From NCBI GenBank assembly GCA_003665825.1, contig QPFY01000004.1:930001-994000 (forward strand): a DNA stretch of 64,000 bases, given 5' to 3'. This stretch comes from Microbotryum silenes-acaulis (lineage: Eukaryota; Basidiomycota; Microbotryomycetes; Microbotryales; Microbotryaceae). Every line of letters begins with the position of its first letter. Within the stretch, counting starts at the first letter, position 1. A program made the position numbers and the translations under genes. Positions 1-12,395 of the stretch are shown in pieces. The notes below the pieces were generated by a model. That model worked only from the letters and a program-made list of their open reading frames with translations. It was not told where the DNA came from and did no database searches.

Positions 1-55
1 CCGGTCCGGGCAGCTCTAGGTCGGGCAGAGGAGGGAGATCGAACTGCAGGGACAT
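1..55 (-). CDS. N-terminus of an unidentified gene, cut by the window edge
   Basis: An ATG at 55 reading leftwards opens 18 codons (starting MSLQFDLPPLPDLELPG) without a stop before the window edge. The context before it (GGAAG then ATG) is good for a fungal start. Nothing in so short a piece identifies the protein. It could also be a chance open frame. Confidence 0.35.
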   Translation of the reverse strand, partial: MSLQFDLPPLPDLELPGP

Positions 56-946
56 CTTCCGCTGCGTCGAAGGTGGGGGCGAAGAGTGTGACCGTTTCGC
101 CGTAGATCTGGCTGGTGAATGTTGCATGGTCTTCAAGGGCGACGTGGCTTGGTCGCGTGCTGTTTCCTCGACTCGTCGTCGGGGCAGTTGATCGTCGCCC
201 CTTCGCACCGAGTCATCGGTGGGCGAGTCGCGTTGGATTGCGCTGCCCTGCATCTTGAAATGGTGTGTTCTAACCCATCAACGTGCTCCTTCGTCTTATC
301 GCCAGTGATTGTACGCGCTGCTGTTGCTGGTGGTGTGGAATTGTCCGCACTGCTGCATCCGGCTGCCTGTTGTCCGCTTGATGGGTGCCGCCCAACCACG
401 GTCGTGACGATCACCCCTACGCACGTGCGCTGATCGCTCGTCGGCCGATGTTCCGTCAGTTCCGTCAGTTTCGCAAACGGGTCGCGGCGAACGACGTGAT
501 CCAGTGGTATGGCGGCTCGTGTCTATAACGAAAGCGGCGAAAGTGAATCTCAGTACGTGACGCAGAGAGCTGGTAGCTGTCTTCTGGCGACCCGGGACTC
601 GGGAAAGGAGTGTGCCCGAAGTGTGCCAGTGCCCTCATTGGCGAAGACCGGACCCGTCCGGGGTCGACCAGCCCCGACCAGCCCCTGCTCGCGTGACACG
701 GACCAAGCACGGGGGCCAGGGACATCCAGGATCTCAAAAGTGGCCCGATAAAGCAGCCGAGACGTACCCTGGGACGCAGTGGAAGAAGATTGCAGTGCGA
801 AAAGAGACTGGCCAGGTAGAGCGGCAGCCAGCGAAAGTGCTCGCAGACGGGTTAGAACGGGTGAACGGGGGGTTTGGGGTTAGGGTCGTCGCTGCCGCTG
901 CAGGTCGCTGCGCCAGTCCCTCCTGTGTGAGCGCGTGAGCACTGCC
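56..946. other. Intergenic, no supported gene
   Basis: Several short overlapping ORFs exist on both strands, but none has a recognisable domain, phase-compatible introns or low-complexity-free coding character. I see no RNA gene here. It may hold the promoter of the truncated minus-strand gene at 1-55. Confidence 0.4.
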
Positions 947-1558
947 AAGGGTTCTCATAGGATCAGATCACCGGAGGGTCGGATCCGATCCGATCTTTTT
1001 TTTTCCCACCTCGCGTTGATCTATCTTTTCTTGATCCTATCCAGAAAGATCAATTTGATCTGAGACATTGAACTGCCTTATATGGCAACAGATGACCACA
1101 TCTCACTAGTTGTCGCTATCGGTGTTGAGCGCATTACTGTCACTACTACCACCACTACTGTTATGCCCATCATAACCATCCTCCTCATCCTTGTCGGTAT
1201 CATCATCATCATCCGAAATGATCACCTCCCTGATTCGCCTTTTTTTATGAGCTCCGGTTGCGCGCGTTGCCCTCGCCGGTTTAGGGGGGTTTCGCATGAC
1301 ATCTACAAAATGCGAACATAATTTTATAGTCAGTTGAGACTTATGTAACAAAGGTCATGTGGGATAGTGGTACAGGTATCAATTAAAGGGCTATCTACCA
1401 AGTAACGACGCTACATCCCCCCCACAGCCCCCTTTTGTTTTGTTTTTTTCCGAGGCTTGATCTATCTTTTGTTCATCCTGCCCAGCTAGGATCAAGATCG
1501 ATCTGATTCTAATTTTTAGGATCAAGATCAGATCAGATCTGATCCTATGAGAATCCTT
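947..1558. mobile_element. MITE-like element with terminal inverted repeats
   Basis: The ends at 947-969 and 1536-1558 are inverted copies with one mismatch in 23 bp; both contain TTCTCATAGGATCAGATC in opposite orientation. The sub-terminal DNA is rich in repeated GATC/AGATC words on both sides. The interior carries no transposase, only a short (ATC)n-rich stretch that reads as an acidic SDDDDD peptide on the minus strand. Size (612 bp), TIRs and lack of coding capacity fit a non-autonomous DNA transposon. I could not define a clear target-site duplication. Confidence 0.6.
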
Positions 1559-2255
1559 GCTGCAGTGGGCGTATGAGCTGTCGTGGTTTGCGGTCGATTT
1601 GGGGATCTGCGAATTTTGCTCCCCGAGCTGAGGTGTTTTCTTGGACTCGAAGCTTGACTGAGAACCGTCGTGGCGGCGATCCTTTGGGTAAGACGCCTCC
1701 CCTTGAGATCAGGCCTTCGGACCTGTGGCCAACGTAAGACTGTCAGCGAATCACGGGCCTCGGCAGGCTTGCTCAAGGGAAACCCTTTTCTCTCTCTTCC
1801 TTTTGGTCTCTCTCTTGAATCACTAACTTCTGGCTGAAAATGAGTAACGTCGTTTAACAAAAAAAACTCGCCGCGCCGACTTCAATCTACGACCGTCCTG
1901 GCGATTCTCTATTAGGCATAGTAGCCCTTACGTACACGGCGGGCCCAGAAATAACGACGACAAGTCTGTTTCATTCTGCCCGCGCAAGCAGCAAATTGAG
2001 GGCCAGGAAAACAAGGGTAGGGGATGTTTCCGTTCTCGGAGGCTGGAGAAATTGCCTCATCGCTCAGCGCTCACGGACCAGCTCGCTGCCTTCGCGACGA
2101 AGAGACGATCGCGAGGGAAAGGAAAAAAGGAAAGCGTTCCAGAAGTATAACACAGACAGAAGTCGACGAAGAGCATCGGAAAAGCGAATTCGAGACGAGG
2201 GGCGCAGACAAAACTACACTACAGCCTATAGGGACACATCAGGGTTTCACAACGC
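1559..2255. other. 3' flank of topoisomerase II gene, nothing recognised
   Basis: Lies downstream of the minus-strand topoisomerase II stop codon. Short ORFs on both strands show no known family. It presumably holds the topoisomerase 3' UTR and poly(A) site. Confidence 0.4.
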
Positions 2256-5200
2256 TCAGTCCGAGCCGTTGAAGTCACTCGCGTCATCACCGTCGCCGCC
2301 ATCGTCCTCGTCACTAAGCTCCATGTAAGCGGCCTTGGCCTTGGCTTTGGTCGATGCTGCTCGAGCCGCACGAGCCTTGGGTGCGACCTTGGCAGCGGAC
2401 TCAATGTGGATCGACGAACCAGCGTCCGAGTCGTCATCCGAGAGCGTGAGCTGCTTCGACTTGACCGCCGCCTTGGGCTTGGGCTTGGGCTTGGCCTGCA
2501 TGGTCATCATACGAGTCAGATCTAGTTCTTCTAGGCGACAACGAGGAAAATAAGATACTCACAGCAGCCTTGGGCGATGCTTTGGGCTTCATCTTGGCGA
2601 CGACGGCCTTCTTCTTGATGATCGGCGTATCGTCGTCATCGTCACTGTCGTCGAGCCTGGCCGCAGCTTTCTTCTATGTACATCAAAGGGCCCCCAGAGC
2701 TTTGTCGCTCAGTACGCAGCCTCCCGGAAGAAAAGCAAGAACCCTTGACCTACCGCGACAGGAGCTTTGACAGGCTTGGCAAAAGAGGCATCAATATCGT
2801 CGTCGTCGTCGTCACTCAAAGCGACTTGCTTCTTCGGCTTGGGTGCAGGTTTGGCCTTCTTCTTGGGCGTGTCATCGGCCTCACTCGACGCATCAACGAC
2901 ACGCTTCTTAGCTCCCGCCTTAGAAACCGCCGCGGCAGGTTTGGGCTTGGCCGCAAGATCGTCAACGTCCATCGCAACGGGGGCGGGCGTGGCGGACTGG
3001 GCACCAGAGGCGGAGTGGGTCAGCATCCGTCTGTGCAGAAGAAAGCTACGGCTTTCCTCGCTCACCTTCTTGACAACGAGTTCTTTGGCCTCGACGGCGA
3101 AATCGTCCTTGCCATCATCCGAAGGCAAAGTTTTCAGCTGTGGGCCGGAGGGTCGCTTGCTCATTCAGCCTTCTTGAATGGAGAAGTCGATGTGATAGTC
3201 AAAACCCCGCTCACCTTCTTGACCACCGGGGCCCGTTTCGTCGGCTTGGGCTTGTATACAAAGTCTTCCTCGTCGCCATACACGTCCTCTTCATCCTCCG
3301 AGTAAGCCGCAGCCTTCTTGCCCTTCTTGGTCCCTTTACCCTTGGCCTTGGCCACGCGCGATGCTTTCTGGTGAGCGACAGAATCGCATTCGAGCAACTG
3401 CTCCCATTGGGCGGCAAAGGTCTCGAGGTCGTTGGACCACAAGTCCTTAGGCGAAAGCGCGAGCAAGGTGTTGAGGTCGTCATGCTTGGTCTTACATTCG
3501 GCCTCGAGGCGCTGAATCTTCTCTTTGGTCAAGCTGCGCAAGGCCATGCTGAGCAAGTAGTCGTAATCGCTATCCATGCCCGCGTCGGCATCGGCGTCCT
3601 CTTCGGCATCGGCCGGAACACCGGCGACAGCGGCTTTCTGAACCTTGGGGAACGGTCGGAACCCCTTGGCGCGCAAATCTTGAACGATATCGGCCGTCGA
3701 TCGATTGTCGAGCGTCAACTGCTTGGGCTTGCTGATCATCATCGAGATGAAGCGCGCCTGGTTTGACAACTTGTCGTGGATGTTGGTCAACTCGTCGACG
3801 AGGAAGGCCTTGCGCTTGTGGTAGTACTCGAGGCGCACGTCGTAGAAATCGTCGAGGACCTCTTCCGGGGTCGCGTACTTTTTGATCTTGCCCTGGGAGT
3901 CGAACATGACCATGTTGGAGATGCTGATCTTGTTCTGCATCTTAAAGCACTTCTCGAGGCCTTCCTTGCTTATCGCGTCCTTCCCCTTCTCCGTGAGGGT
4001 GATGATGAAGTGCACCGTCGTATCGGTGTGGTACTCTTTGTAGTCCTGCGAGAAAAAGGGAGAGGACAGCTTCAGTCGACTGCGCGTATCAAGCTCTGGG
4101 CTCGAATCCCCTACCTTGATCAAAGCAGGGGACTTTTCTGTCCCGACGACCCAGCTCTCGAGCATTTCCTTGTACGTCTGCGTCCAAGTGCGGATCGGCA
4201 ACTCGGTAATTTCGATCGTCGCATCATCGAGGCGTTCGATATGACCGGTCGAGACGTAACCGTCCTTTTCGGTCTTCTCGATCGTGCCCTGTGGACGCCA
4301 ATCGTTCATGTTTAGGTCAGTCGATATAGGATGAACTCTCGCACAACCGATTTGCATTACTCACCTTGAATCCACGGTACCAAGGGTGCATCGGTTCCAT
4401 CTCCTCGCCTCTCATCTTGCGCCTTAAGTTGGCCACAATATCCGTCGGGTTGTAATTGGGCACCGACGAACTCCATCCCGTTCCAATACCCTCCGAGCCA
4501 TTGACCAAAGCTATGGGGATGATGGGGATGTACCAAGACGGCTCGATGCTTTGGCCATCATCGTTGAGGTATTCGAGCACGCTGTCATCAGCGGGATGGA
4601 AGACGCTACGCGTGATGGATGATACGTTCGTGAAGATGTAACGAGCCGAAGCCGCGTCTTTACCACCTTGCAGACGCGTACCAAATTGACCATTCGGGTC
4701 GAGAATATTGAGGTTGTTGGACCCGACGAACTGTTGCGCCAGGCCGATGATGGTGCCTTGCAAACTCATTTCACCGTGATGGTACGCCGAGTGCTCGGCG
4801 ACGTAACCGCCCAATTGTCCGACCTTGATCTCCTGCGTCAACTTGCGCTTGAAGCAACCGAACAAGACCTTGCGTTGACCCGGTTTAAACCCATCAATGA
4901 CAGAGGGAATAGAGCGCACGTTGTCGGCCATCGAGAAGAGGATCAACTCCTTGTTGATGAAATCCTCGATCGGGACTTCGGCGATGCTGTGGTCGAGGTA
5001 CGTGCCGGGGACGAAGCCTCGGAGCCATTCCTTGCGGTTGTCGGCCTTCTTCTTGTTGAAGGCCATGTCGATCAACTCGCGCTCTTCCTGCGTCGAAGGG
5101 CGGAACGGCAAGCGATGCTTGTCCATGTTGCCAAAGTACTTGACCGCGTCCCTGGCGTCACTCGTACCCAATCCCTTGAAGTACTTGATGCGCCATCCAC

Positions 5201-8074
5201 GACCATCATCGGTCTCTTCCTTCCATTGCTCGTACTGAGGAATTGTGAAAAATGACAACTCCTTGTTCCCCTTGGTCGCCTTGACGATGGGGGTGATAAA
5301 CTCGAGCAAGAAGCCCTTCAGCTTGAGCAACGAAGGGAACCAGTAATCGAGGAAATTGATGATCAGACCCTTGATGTGCGATCCATCGTGATCTTGATCG
5401 GCCATGATCATGAGCTTGCCGTAACGGAGCGAGTCGACGTCGGTGTAAACTTTGCCCTGCTGCAGACCCAAGATCTGCTTGATCGCTTGAATCTCGGCAT
5501 TGTCGAGGAGGGCTTTGCCCGCCGCTTCACGCACGTTGAGCAACTTTCCTCGCAAAGGGAAGACACCATAGTTGTCTCGACCGACGACAGCCAGACCCGA
5601 GACGGCGAGCGCCTTGGCGGAATCTCCTTCGGTCAAGATGAGCGTGCACTTGGACCCGTTCCTCGTACCAGCGTTGTTCGCATCTTCGAGCTTGACGAGA
5701 CCCGTGATACGCGATCGCTTGTGTCCGTCCGTCTTCTTGAGCATTTGGTCCTGCTTGAACTTGGCCCAATTCAAGACATTGTCGATCACGCCGGACCTCG
5801 CGACCTTTTTGAGGAAATCGTCGTCGAGGACGCACTTGAATTTGGCGCCAAACTTGCTCACGCTTAAGGTCATGTTCTCCTTGGTCTGCGAGTCGAACGA
5901 AGGGTTCGGGATCTTGCAGTTGATAAAGACGGACAGGTGGTTCTTGATCTGGAACGCCTTGACCGGTGCGGCCTTGTTCTTCTTCTTGATCAAATCGACC
6001 AAGCCCGAAACGATCTGATCAGCGATATAGTTGACATGTGTTCCACCTTTGGTCGTCGCGATCGAGTTGCAGTACGACACCTGCGTAAACTGTCCATCCG
6101 ATAACGCGAACGCGACCTCCCACTGCCCGAATTGGCCATAGATGACGCTGTTCTTCTTGCCCGCGGCCAAAGGATCGACGCCGACGAGGTCGAGGCTCTC
6201 GACCATGTCCTCGTTCTCGCCCGACTTCTTGGTGCTCGGCTTGGAAGCGGCCTCGATGGCAGCCGTGTACATCTCGACGTACTGCTTAAAGCTTTTGAGC
6301 GAGAGCTTCTTTCCGTTAAGGTATACGTTGACGCCCTTGATGATGCCGGCCATATCGTAAACACGCTTCGTCAACAAAGCGACAGTGTCGTCGTCGAACT
6401 CGGTCATGCCGAATCGAGCCAGGTCCGGATAGAACGTGATCTGTTCAGCACCGTGGGCGTCTTAGCAACACTCGTATGGGTTGACGACGCGGAACCCAAT
6501 CATGCTAACCCTGGTGTAGTCCTGTGCCTTGGTGATATCCTTCACGATCGGCTTCCCCTTGGTCCCCATATTGTTCTTGAACGTCTGCTTGTACGTTTTC
6601 ATATCATTCGACGTCGCCGTTTCGACCACGAACTCGGTCGAGTAGATGTTGGCCAACTTGGCTCCGTAACCGTTCCTGCCACCGGTGACCTTCTCCTCCT
6701 CGTCGTCATAGTTGGAAGAGGTGAGCAGAGTGCCAAAGATCATTTCCGGGATCCAAACTTTCTCCGTCTTGTGCTCTTCGATCGGGATACCCGGCCCATC
6801 GTTCTCGACAACGATCTTCTTGTCCTCTCGGTTGATTGTCACTTTGATGTAGGACATTTCCGTATTCTTGGCCTGAAGATATTCGGGTCAGATCGCTCGA
6901 GGGCTGGGATCGAATAGCGCGAAGGGCGTCGCTCTTACCTTGTTATCGGCAGCGTTGACCAAGATCTCATCAAAGATCTTGTACAATCCAGGAACGAACG
7001 TCGTTTGTCTAAAGAAAATTTGCAGACGATTAGGCGAGTCAGCACCCCAAACCCCCCGCTGGTCCGACTGATCCACCGAAGAACACAAGGAGCTCACCGG
7101 TTGACCAAGGTGCCGCCCGTTCCACCAAAGGTATCGGGGTCAAACACCCACATCTGCTGCGTGACAGCCTCGATCGAGCCAATGTAGGTATCGGGGCGTT
7201 TGAGCACATGTTCGAGTTGCGAGAGCTATTGTAAGATGAAACCCAGGCATCAGCTACGGTGGCTCTGATCTTGAAAACACGTGACGCGAGAGGATCCTGG
7301 CGAGTCCAGAGACGACGGAGGACAACGTACCTTGACATAGGTCTCGCTCGCGGACTTGGCCTTGGTCTTCTTGGTTGCCGAAGGAATCCTCATCTCCGGG
7401 ACGTGATCATCGTCCTATCACCAAAAATGAAGGATTCGATCAGCCTACGGACTTAATTGCCCAACGACCCAATTGCCCATGCCCAGGACCCGATTGGCCA
7501 ACCCATACAAGACGCTGCGCTTCGAAACTGACCTCCATCCCATCCGCCTCGTCTGCTGAAGAAGCACCGTTCGTATCGTGTTCCTGCAGAACCTTCTTCT
7601 TCTTGCTTGCTGCAGCGGCACCGGCAGTCGCGGTCTTGGGTTTAGCCGCTGCTTTGGGTTTCGGTGCCGCTTTGGGAGCGGCGGTCTGATGAAAGGGAGA
7701 ATGCAAGGGGAGTCGACGGGTTGGGTGTTGTGGGATTAGGCAGGTGCGTAGGAGGAACGGTAAAGGGGGTATCAGTCTAAAGCTCATGATTGAGCCATGG
7801 TATGCTCCCGTCCAGTCCGGGGGGTAGTGTTCAAGTCGTCGAGCGAGTCGAGCGAAACAAAGCAGAAAACCGAGTCCATTGGCGCCGCTGGCCGCTGGCT
7901 CGGGTTGAGCGAAACGCGTTCGTCGCGCCAGCCTCCCTAAAGACCGCCGAGCCAACACACTCCACACACACGATGAACAAACCCCCATTCCAGACCCAAA
8001 GAGCCTACCTTCTTAGTCTTGGAAGCACCCCCCGCTACGTACGCGTCAGAGAAGTCCGAACGATCATCGACCAT
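2256..8074 (-). CDS. TOP2: DNA topoisomerase II
   Basis: Type IIA topoisomerase: ATP-driven passage of one DNA duplex through another, essential for chromosome segregation. Thirteen exons on the minus strand (8009-8074, 7533-7685, 7331-7414, 7098-7225, 6939-7008, 6510-6872, 4365-6440, 4115-4288, 3215-4045, 3066-3155, 2754-2996, 2563-2673, 2256-2495) join in phase to 1542 aa. Visible motifs: SQLEHVLKRPDTYIGS near the N-terminus, GHKL ATPase motifs NDGPGIP and GRNGYGAKL (about 232-238), TOPRIM EGDSAKAL (about 559) and DQDHD (about 637), and the catalytic Tyr in KDAASARYIF (about 889). The C-terminal 250 residues are Lys/Ala/Pro-rich with acidic SDDD patches, as in other eukaryotic Top2 tails. 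The first exon (MVDDRSDFSD) is the least certain. Confidence 0.96.
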
Positions 8075-8484
8075 CTGCAGGGCGGATCGGAATCAGTCAA
8101 CGCGAACCGAGTCGGAACGAAGACGCGCACTCCTCGTGCAGTAGACTTGGAGTGAAAAAGGGTGGGAGGACTTGCGAAATCACTTTCATCCGAACTCATG
8201 TTGGAGCCAGTGGATCACGCGTTCGACGAGGTGCTGGGAGTCGAGCAGCCGTCCCAAAAACACACACACACACGAACACACAAGCCAGAAAGTCAACACG
8301 CGCGTCGGCGGCTTGGGCGCGCGACAGGGCTTTCGACTTCGGTAAATTACTAGTAGCACGCCTCTGCTAGTGTCTTTTTCCCATGACATGGCTCGAGAAA
8401 GACTTCAACGTTAAAAACATCACAAGTCCTTTATTGCATTCCACCACAATCTAAAACAAACACCACTCCGTGTATTCCCCATCC
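8075..8484. other. Intergenic between TOP2 start and DHODH stop
   Basis: Contains the TOP2 promoter side and the DHODH 3' end. A short (CA)n microsatellite lies near 8257-8281. No other feature seen. Confidence 0.4.
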
Positions 8485-11469
8485 TCACACCCACCTCTTT
8501 CCCTCCCCCCTGACAGGTCGGTCGTCTACCTTCTTCTCCTCCTTCGTCTTCACCGTCTCTTTCGAAACCCCCTTCTTCTGCTGCGTCGCCCCAATCGGAT
8601 CCAAAAGCACCTTGATCGCCTGTTCATCCAACAAAGCCTGCGCCCGTACGGCCAATTTCGAATCATCGATGGTCGGTGATTTGTTCACAAAGATCTGAGC
8701 CATCACGGATTGCGGTGCCTTCTCCTCGGACGAGGTTGAGGTCGATGTAGACTCGGAGGAGGGTTTGGTGGAAGCTTTAGGGGCCGAACTCGATTTGGCG
8801 TTGGAAGCAAACGATTCCGCTACAGGTGCCGGTACAGCCGATCCTCGAACCCCACTCGGATCCCTCTTGGCCTCAGCCTTTTCCGACCCGACCACTTCGA
8901 TCGGCGGGATCGCATCCGCCTTTCCCATCGTCGGACTAGTCTTGTTCTCCGCGTTCGCCGACGCCGGTGTCGATCCGAATGACGCCAACTCCTTCAGCAA
9001 CGCATCCAAATCGGCCTTCGCTTCCTTCAACGAATCCGCAAAATCCTTCTTCCCCACCGGTTTCGTCCCCTCCTTCTCAGACTTTTCAGGAACAAACTTC
9101 TCAACGACCTTCTTCTCCTCCACCTCCTTCTTGACCCGCCTCCCGGAGCCAACCAATTGACTCCAACTCTTGCCCTCCTCCTGAAGAATGACCATCAGTT
9201 CATCCTTGATTTTCCTCGGCAAGCCGACCCCATGGTAAATGAAGCCCGTATAAACTTGTACGAGCGAAGCACCGGCCTTGGCGAAATCAACGGCGTCTTG
9301 ACCCGATGAAATCCCACCACACCCGACCAGAGGGATCTGGCCATCCGTCAAGTCGTATAAAGTCGAAATCGCTTTCAATGCCAAAGGCTTGACCGGGGGT
9401 CCGGACAACCCTCCCGTCTCGGCCAAGACGGAGATCGTTTCAGTCGAAGCTGAAGAGTTCGAAAGGTCAGGTCTCGAAATGGTCGTATTGGAAACGATGA
9501 TACCGTCGACTTTGAAACTCTTGACCGCTTCGGCAATGTCCTCCAATTGCTTCGCGTCGACGTCAGGAGCGATCTTGACCAAGATAGGGGGCTTCTTCTC
9601 CCCCTTCAAGTCGTTCCTCGCTTGCACAACCCCGTTCAAAAGTTCAGTCATCATCCCCTTCCTCTGTAGATCCCTCAACCCAGGTGTATTGGGGGATGAA
9701 ACGTTGATGACCAACACGTCGGCATAGGGACCGAGACTGGTGACGCCCTTGACGAAATCCTCGATCGAATCAGGGTCAGAGGTCTTGTTCTTGCCCAAGT
9801 TGATACCAAGCACTCGACCGGGTTTCAAAGAACGAGGTAGGCCCAATCGATCGGCGACCAGGGCTTCTTTTCCTCCTTCCGAAGTCAACAAGCCTTCAAC
9901 AACATCGCGCTCCGCACCGATCTGAATCGAATCCGTCGCTGCAGGAGGTGTAGGCCAGAAGTCGGCAGGCAACTGCGCCTTCATCAGATGGACCCACTTC
10001 TCGAGCCGTTGTCGTAGTCGGCTCTGAACGATTTGGTGTCCTTCCGAGTTGAAGCCGTAGCGGTTGACGACGGCGTCCATCTCGGGGACACGGAAGAGGC
10101 GAGGTTTCGGGTTCCCCGGTTGGGGTTCGGGCGTAACGGAGCCGACTTCGACGTACGAGAAGCCGAGGTTGAACAGACCGTCGATGGCGACGGCGTGCTT
10201 GTCCCACCCTGCGGCCATACCGATGGGTGAAGAAAAGGTTTGGCCCCAGACCTATTGGAGGTCGGGAAAGGTGGAGAGATCAGTCTTGGCGCGGATTCCT
10301 CTTTTTGGACCAGCACAGAGGACCCACCTCAGTACTCAACAAGGCCGGATCATCCTCGCTACAATCGACGGGTGCCAAGCCAGAGGAAAGGAACTGGACG
10401 GCCCACTCGTGGGCTTGCTCCGGGTCGTTCTTGGTCAAGGCCATGACGGCGGGCAGGACGACCCATCTGTACGTTCAAACAGCGCTATGGTCAGCTTCAC
10501 TGTGATTACCTGGTGAGCACGGACGAGGGCATACCTATAAACCCCCGCTCTTGAATCATACGCATAGACCAAGAACGCCCCCGTGCCCAACAACAACAAA
10601 GTCGACTTGATGAAAGAGACGACCTTGCTCGCCGTATCAGCGACGACCTGACCCGTCTTGTTCGCGGCCTGCCCCGCCTTGTCGGCGACGACCTTGGCGG
10701 CCTCAGCTGCGTCGTCTGCCTTTTCGGAAGCGATTCGTTTGGCTTGTCCTGTAGCTTGGGCGACCTCGTCGGATGCGGTCTCGAGTGCTTCGGAGGTGTT
10801 TTGAGCGGTTCGAGTGGCCTTGTCCGAAACGAGGTCGGCGGTATCGGAAGCGAGTCGGGATACCTCGTCGGTCTTTTCCGAAACGATTCTTTGGCCATCT
10901 TTGGAAAGTTGTGCTACCTTGTCGGAAGCATCGGAAGCGAGTCGACCGGACTTGTCGACGACTTGGTCGGCCTTGTCCGAGACGACTTGGGCTGCGTCGT
11001 GGGCTTGCTCCTTGGCTTGGGAAGCGAGGTGGTGGGCCCGGTCGGATGCTTCTGATGCCTTTGAAGAGAGGTGAGAGGCGACTTGCTGCTTCTTGTCGTT
11101 GACGGCGTTCCAGGTGTGATTGACGGCGCTGGAAGCGACATCTCGATCGATCGGTTGAGAGGTGCTAGTGGTGGTGGTGGTGGGCTGAGCGACATGAACG
11201 TGGGTGGGGCTAGTAGTACCAACGGGTAAGACGTTGCTATGAGTCAGCTGCTCCACTTCGGCTGCTGCTGTTGTGGGTGAAGTGTGGTGTACAGGCTGGG
11301 CAGGTGGGGACGGAGCCGAGGTCGAGGAGGACTTGGCGGTCGACGGGGTCGGTGGCTGGGTCGGAGCGGTCGGGAGCGTCGCCAACGAGTGTCGGGTGAA
11401 GTAGGTCGGCGAGAGCACCGCATGACGAGCTCGGGAAGCGGTGAGCGATCGTCGACCGAGGCGGAACAT
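8485..11469 (-). CDS. Class 2 dihydroorotate dehydrogenase (quinone), enlarged
   Basis: Fourth step of pyrimidine synthesis: FMN-dependent oxidation of dihydroorotate to orotate with ubiquinone as acceptor, at the mitochondrial inner membrane. Exons 10535-11469, 10328-10466 and 8485-10251 join in phase to 946 aa. Residues 1-30 look like a matrix-targeting sequence (MFRLGRRSLTASRARH). Residues about 120-285 are Ala/Lys/Asp/Ser heptad-like amphipathic repeats resembling LEA proteins. A single membrane span (about 286-304) and DSRAGVYRW follow, as in class 2 enzymes. The catalytic domain shows FSSPIGMAAGWDKH, NVSSPNTPGLRD (about 541), a GGLSGPP loop and VQVYTGF. About 213 residues of Lys/Glu/Ser-rich sequence extend past the usual C-terminus. 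An in-frame ATG at 11553 is a less likely start. Usual fungal length is near 450-550 aa. Confidence 0.92.
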
Positions 11470-11714
11470 GCTCGTTGAGAGGTGGGGTGCGCAGACGGAA
11501 CTGCGTAGAGTTGACGCCGCCGGCCAACAGCTGAGCAGATCGCAGGCGGTCAATCTCGGCGAGCTAACCAGGACTCTAAAAGCCCATTAGAGCCGATTAC
11601 TAGAGCAGACTGCCTGGGACGGCCCCGGGCTGCGACCTCGCGCGGCACGTCCTTCCTCCTGTCCGCGTCTCGCTTTCTCCTCCGCTCTACACAACCCCAA
11701 CCGCACCACCCACC
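11470..11714. promoter_or_regulatory. Shared divergent promoter of DHODH and mL59
   Basis: Only 245 bp separate the two start codons, which point away from each other. Both products are mitochondrial, so co-regulation is plausible. No specific operator recognised; the placement is inferred from gene layout. Confidence 0.5.
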
Positions 11715-12395
11715 ATGGCCACTCCAACACGACTCGCCAAGTCGGTCCTACGGCGGAACCCCTTACTTTCCTTCCTCTCTCGCGAATCCCCGTCCTCGAT
11801 CAGCTCGATCGCCGCCGTCGCAGGACCGTCCACCTCCACCTCCACCTCGACTCCTTCCTTCCTCCCCTACACCTCGTCCAACCCCTCCCTCCCCTCCCCC
11901 TTCTCCCCGACCAAGAAATCCGGCGATTCCAGACAATGGAACGCGCCCAAATACTCGCTCCGACGCCAAAAGAAGCTCTTCGTCTCCGCCGTCCAACAAG
12001 GCTACGACCCTGCCTCCCTCCTCCCACCACCGCACAAGAACCATCAACCCAAACCGACAAGACCTCTTCTCAAGTTCAAGAGCTCGCCCTTCATTCCGGA
12101 GACGAGCGTGTTGGATCAGGTCGGCTTGACCAAGATGGGGCCTTACAAGGGCAGGAAAGCGTTGGCGTTCAAGGGCAAGATTTGGGAGAGGAACAAGCAA
12201 CAACGCTTGAATCAGCTCGAGACCTTGTTGCAAGCTTCGCCCGTGAAGGAACGCACTTGGAGAGAAGTAAGTTTAACTTGTAAAGCTGATCTCCTAGCAG
12301 GCTGCTGACCGCTGACGCCATTTCTTTCTCTTGGTGCGCGTGCGTGGTGCTAGGGGTTGAAGGCCGAAAAGACAAAGGGCAAGGCTGCTTTGTAG
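11715..12395 (+). CDS. Mitochondrial large ribosomal subunit protein mL59 (MRPL25 family)
   Basis: Structural protein of the fungal mitochondrial large ribosomal subunit. Two exons, 11715-12266 and 12354-12395, with a GTAAGT...TAG intron, give 197 aa. The N-terminal 70 residues are Ser/Pro/Arg-rich and probably mitochondrial targeting. The core has WNAPKYSLRRQKKL followed by GPYKGRKALAFKGKIWERNK, which resembles the mL59 domain (yeast Mrpl25, S. pombe mrpl25). The last exon adds only GLKAEKTKGKAAL. The family call rests on memory of the motif pattern; a profile search would settle it. Confidence 0.72.

Noticed and set aside
2676..7000. Long plus-strand ORFs opposite TOP2
   Set aside because: They are antisense shadows of the conserved topoisomerase codons and have no homology of their own.
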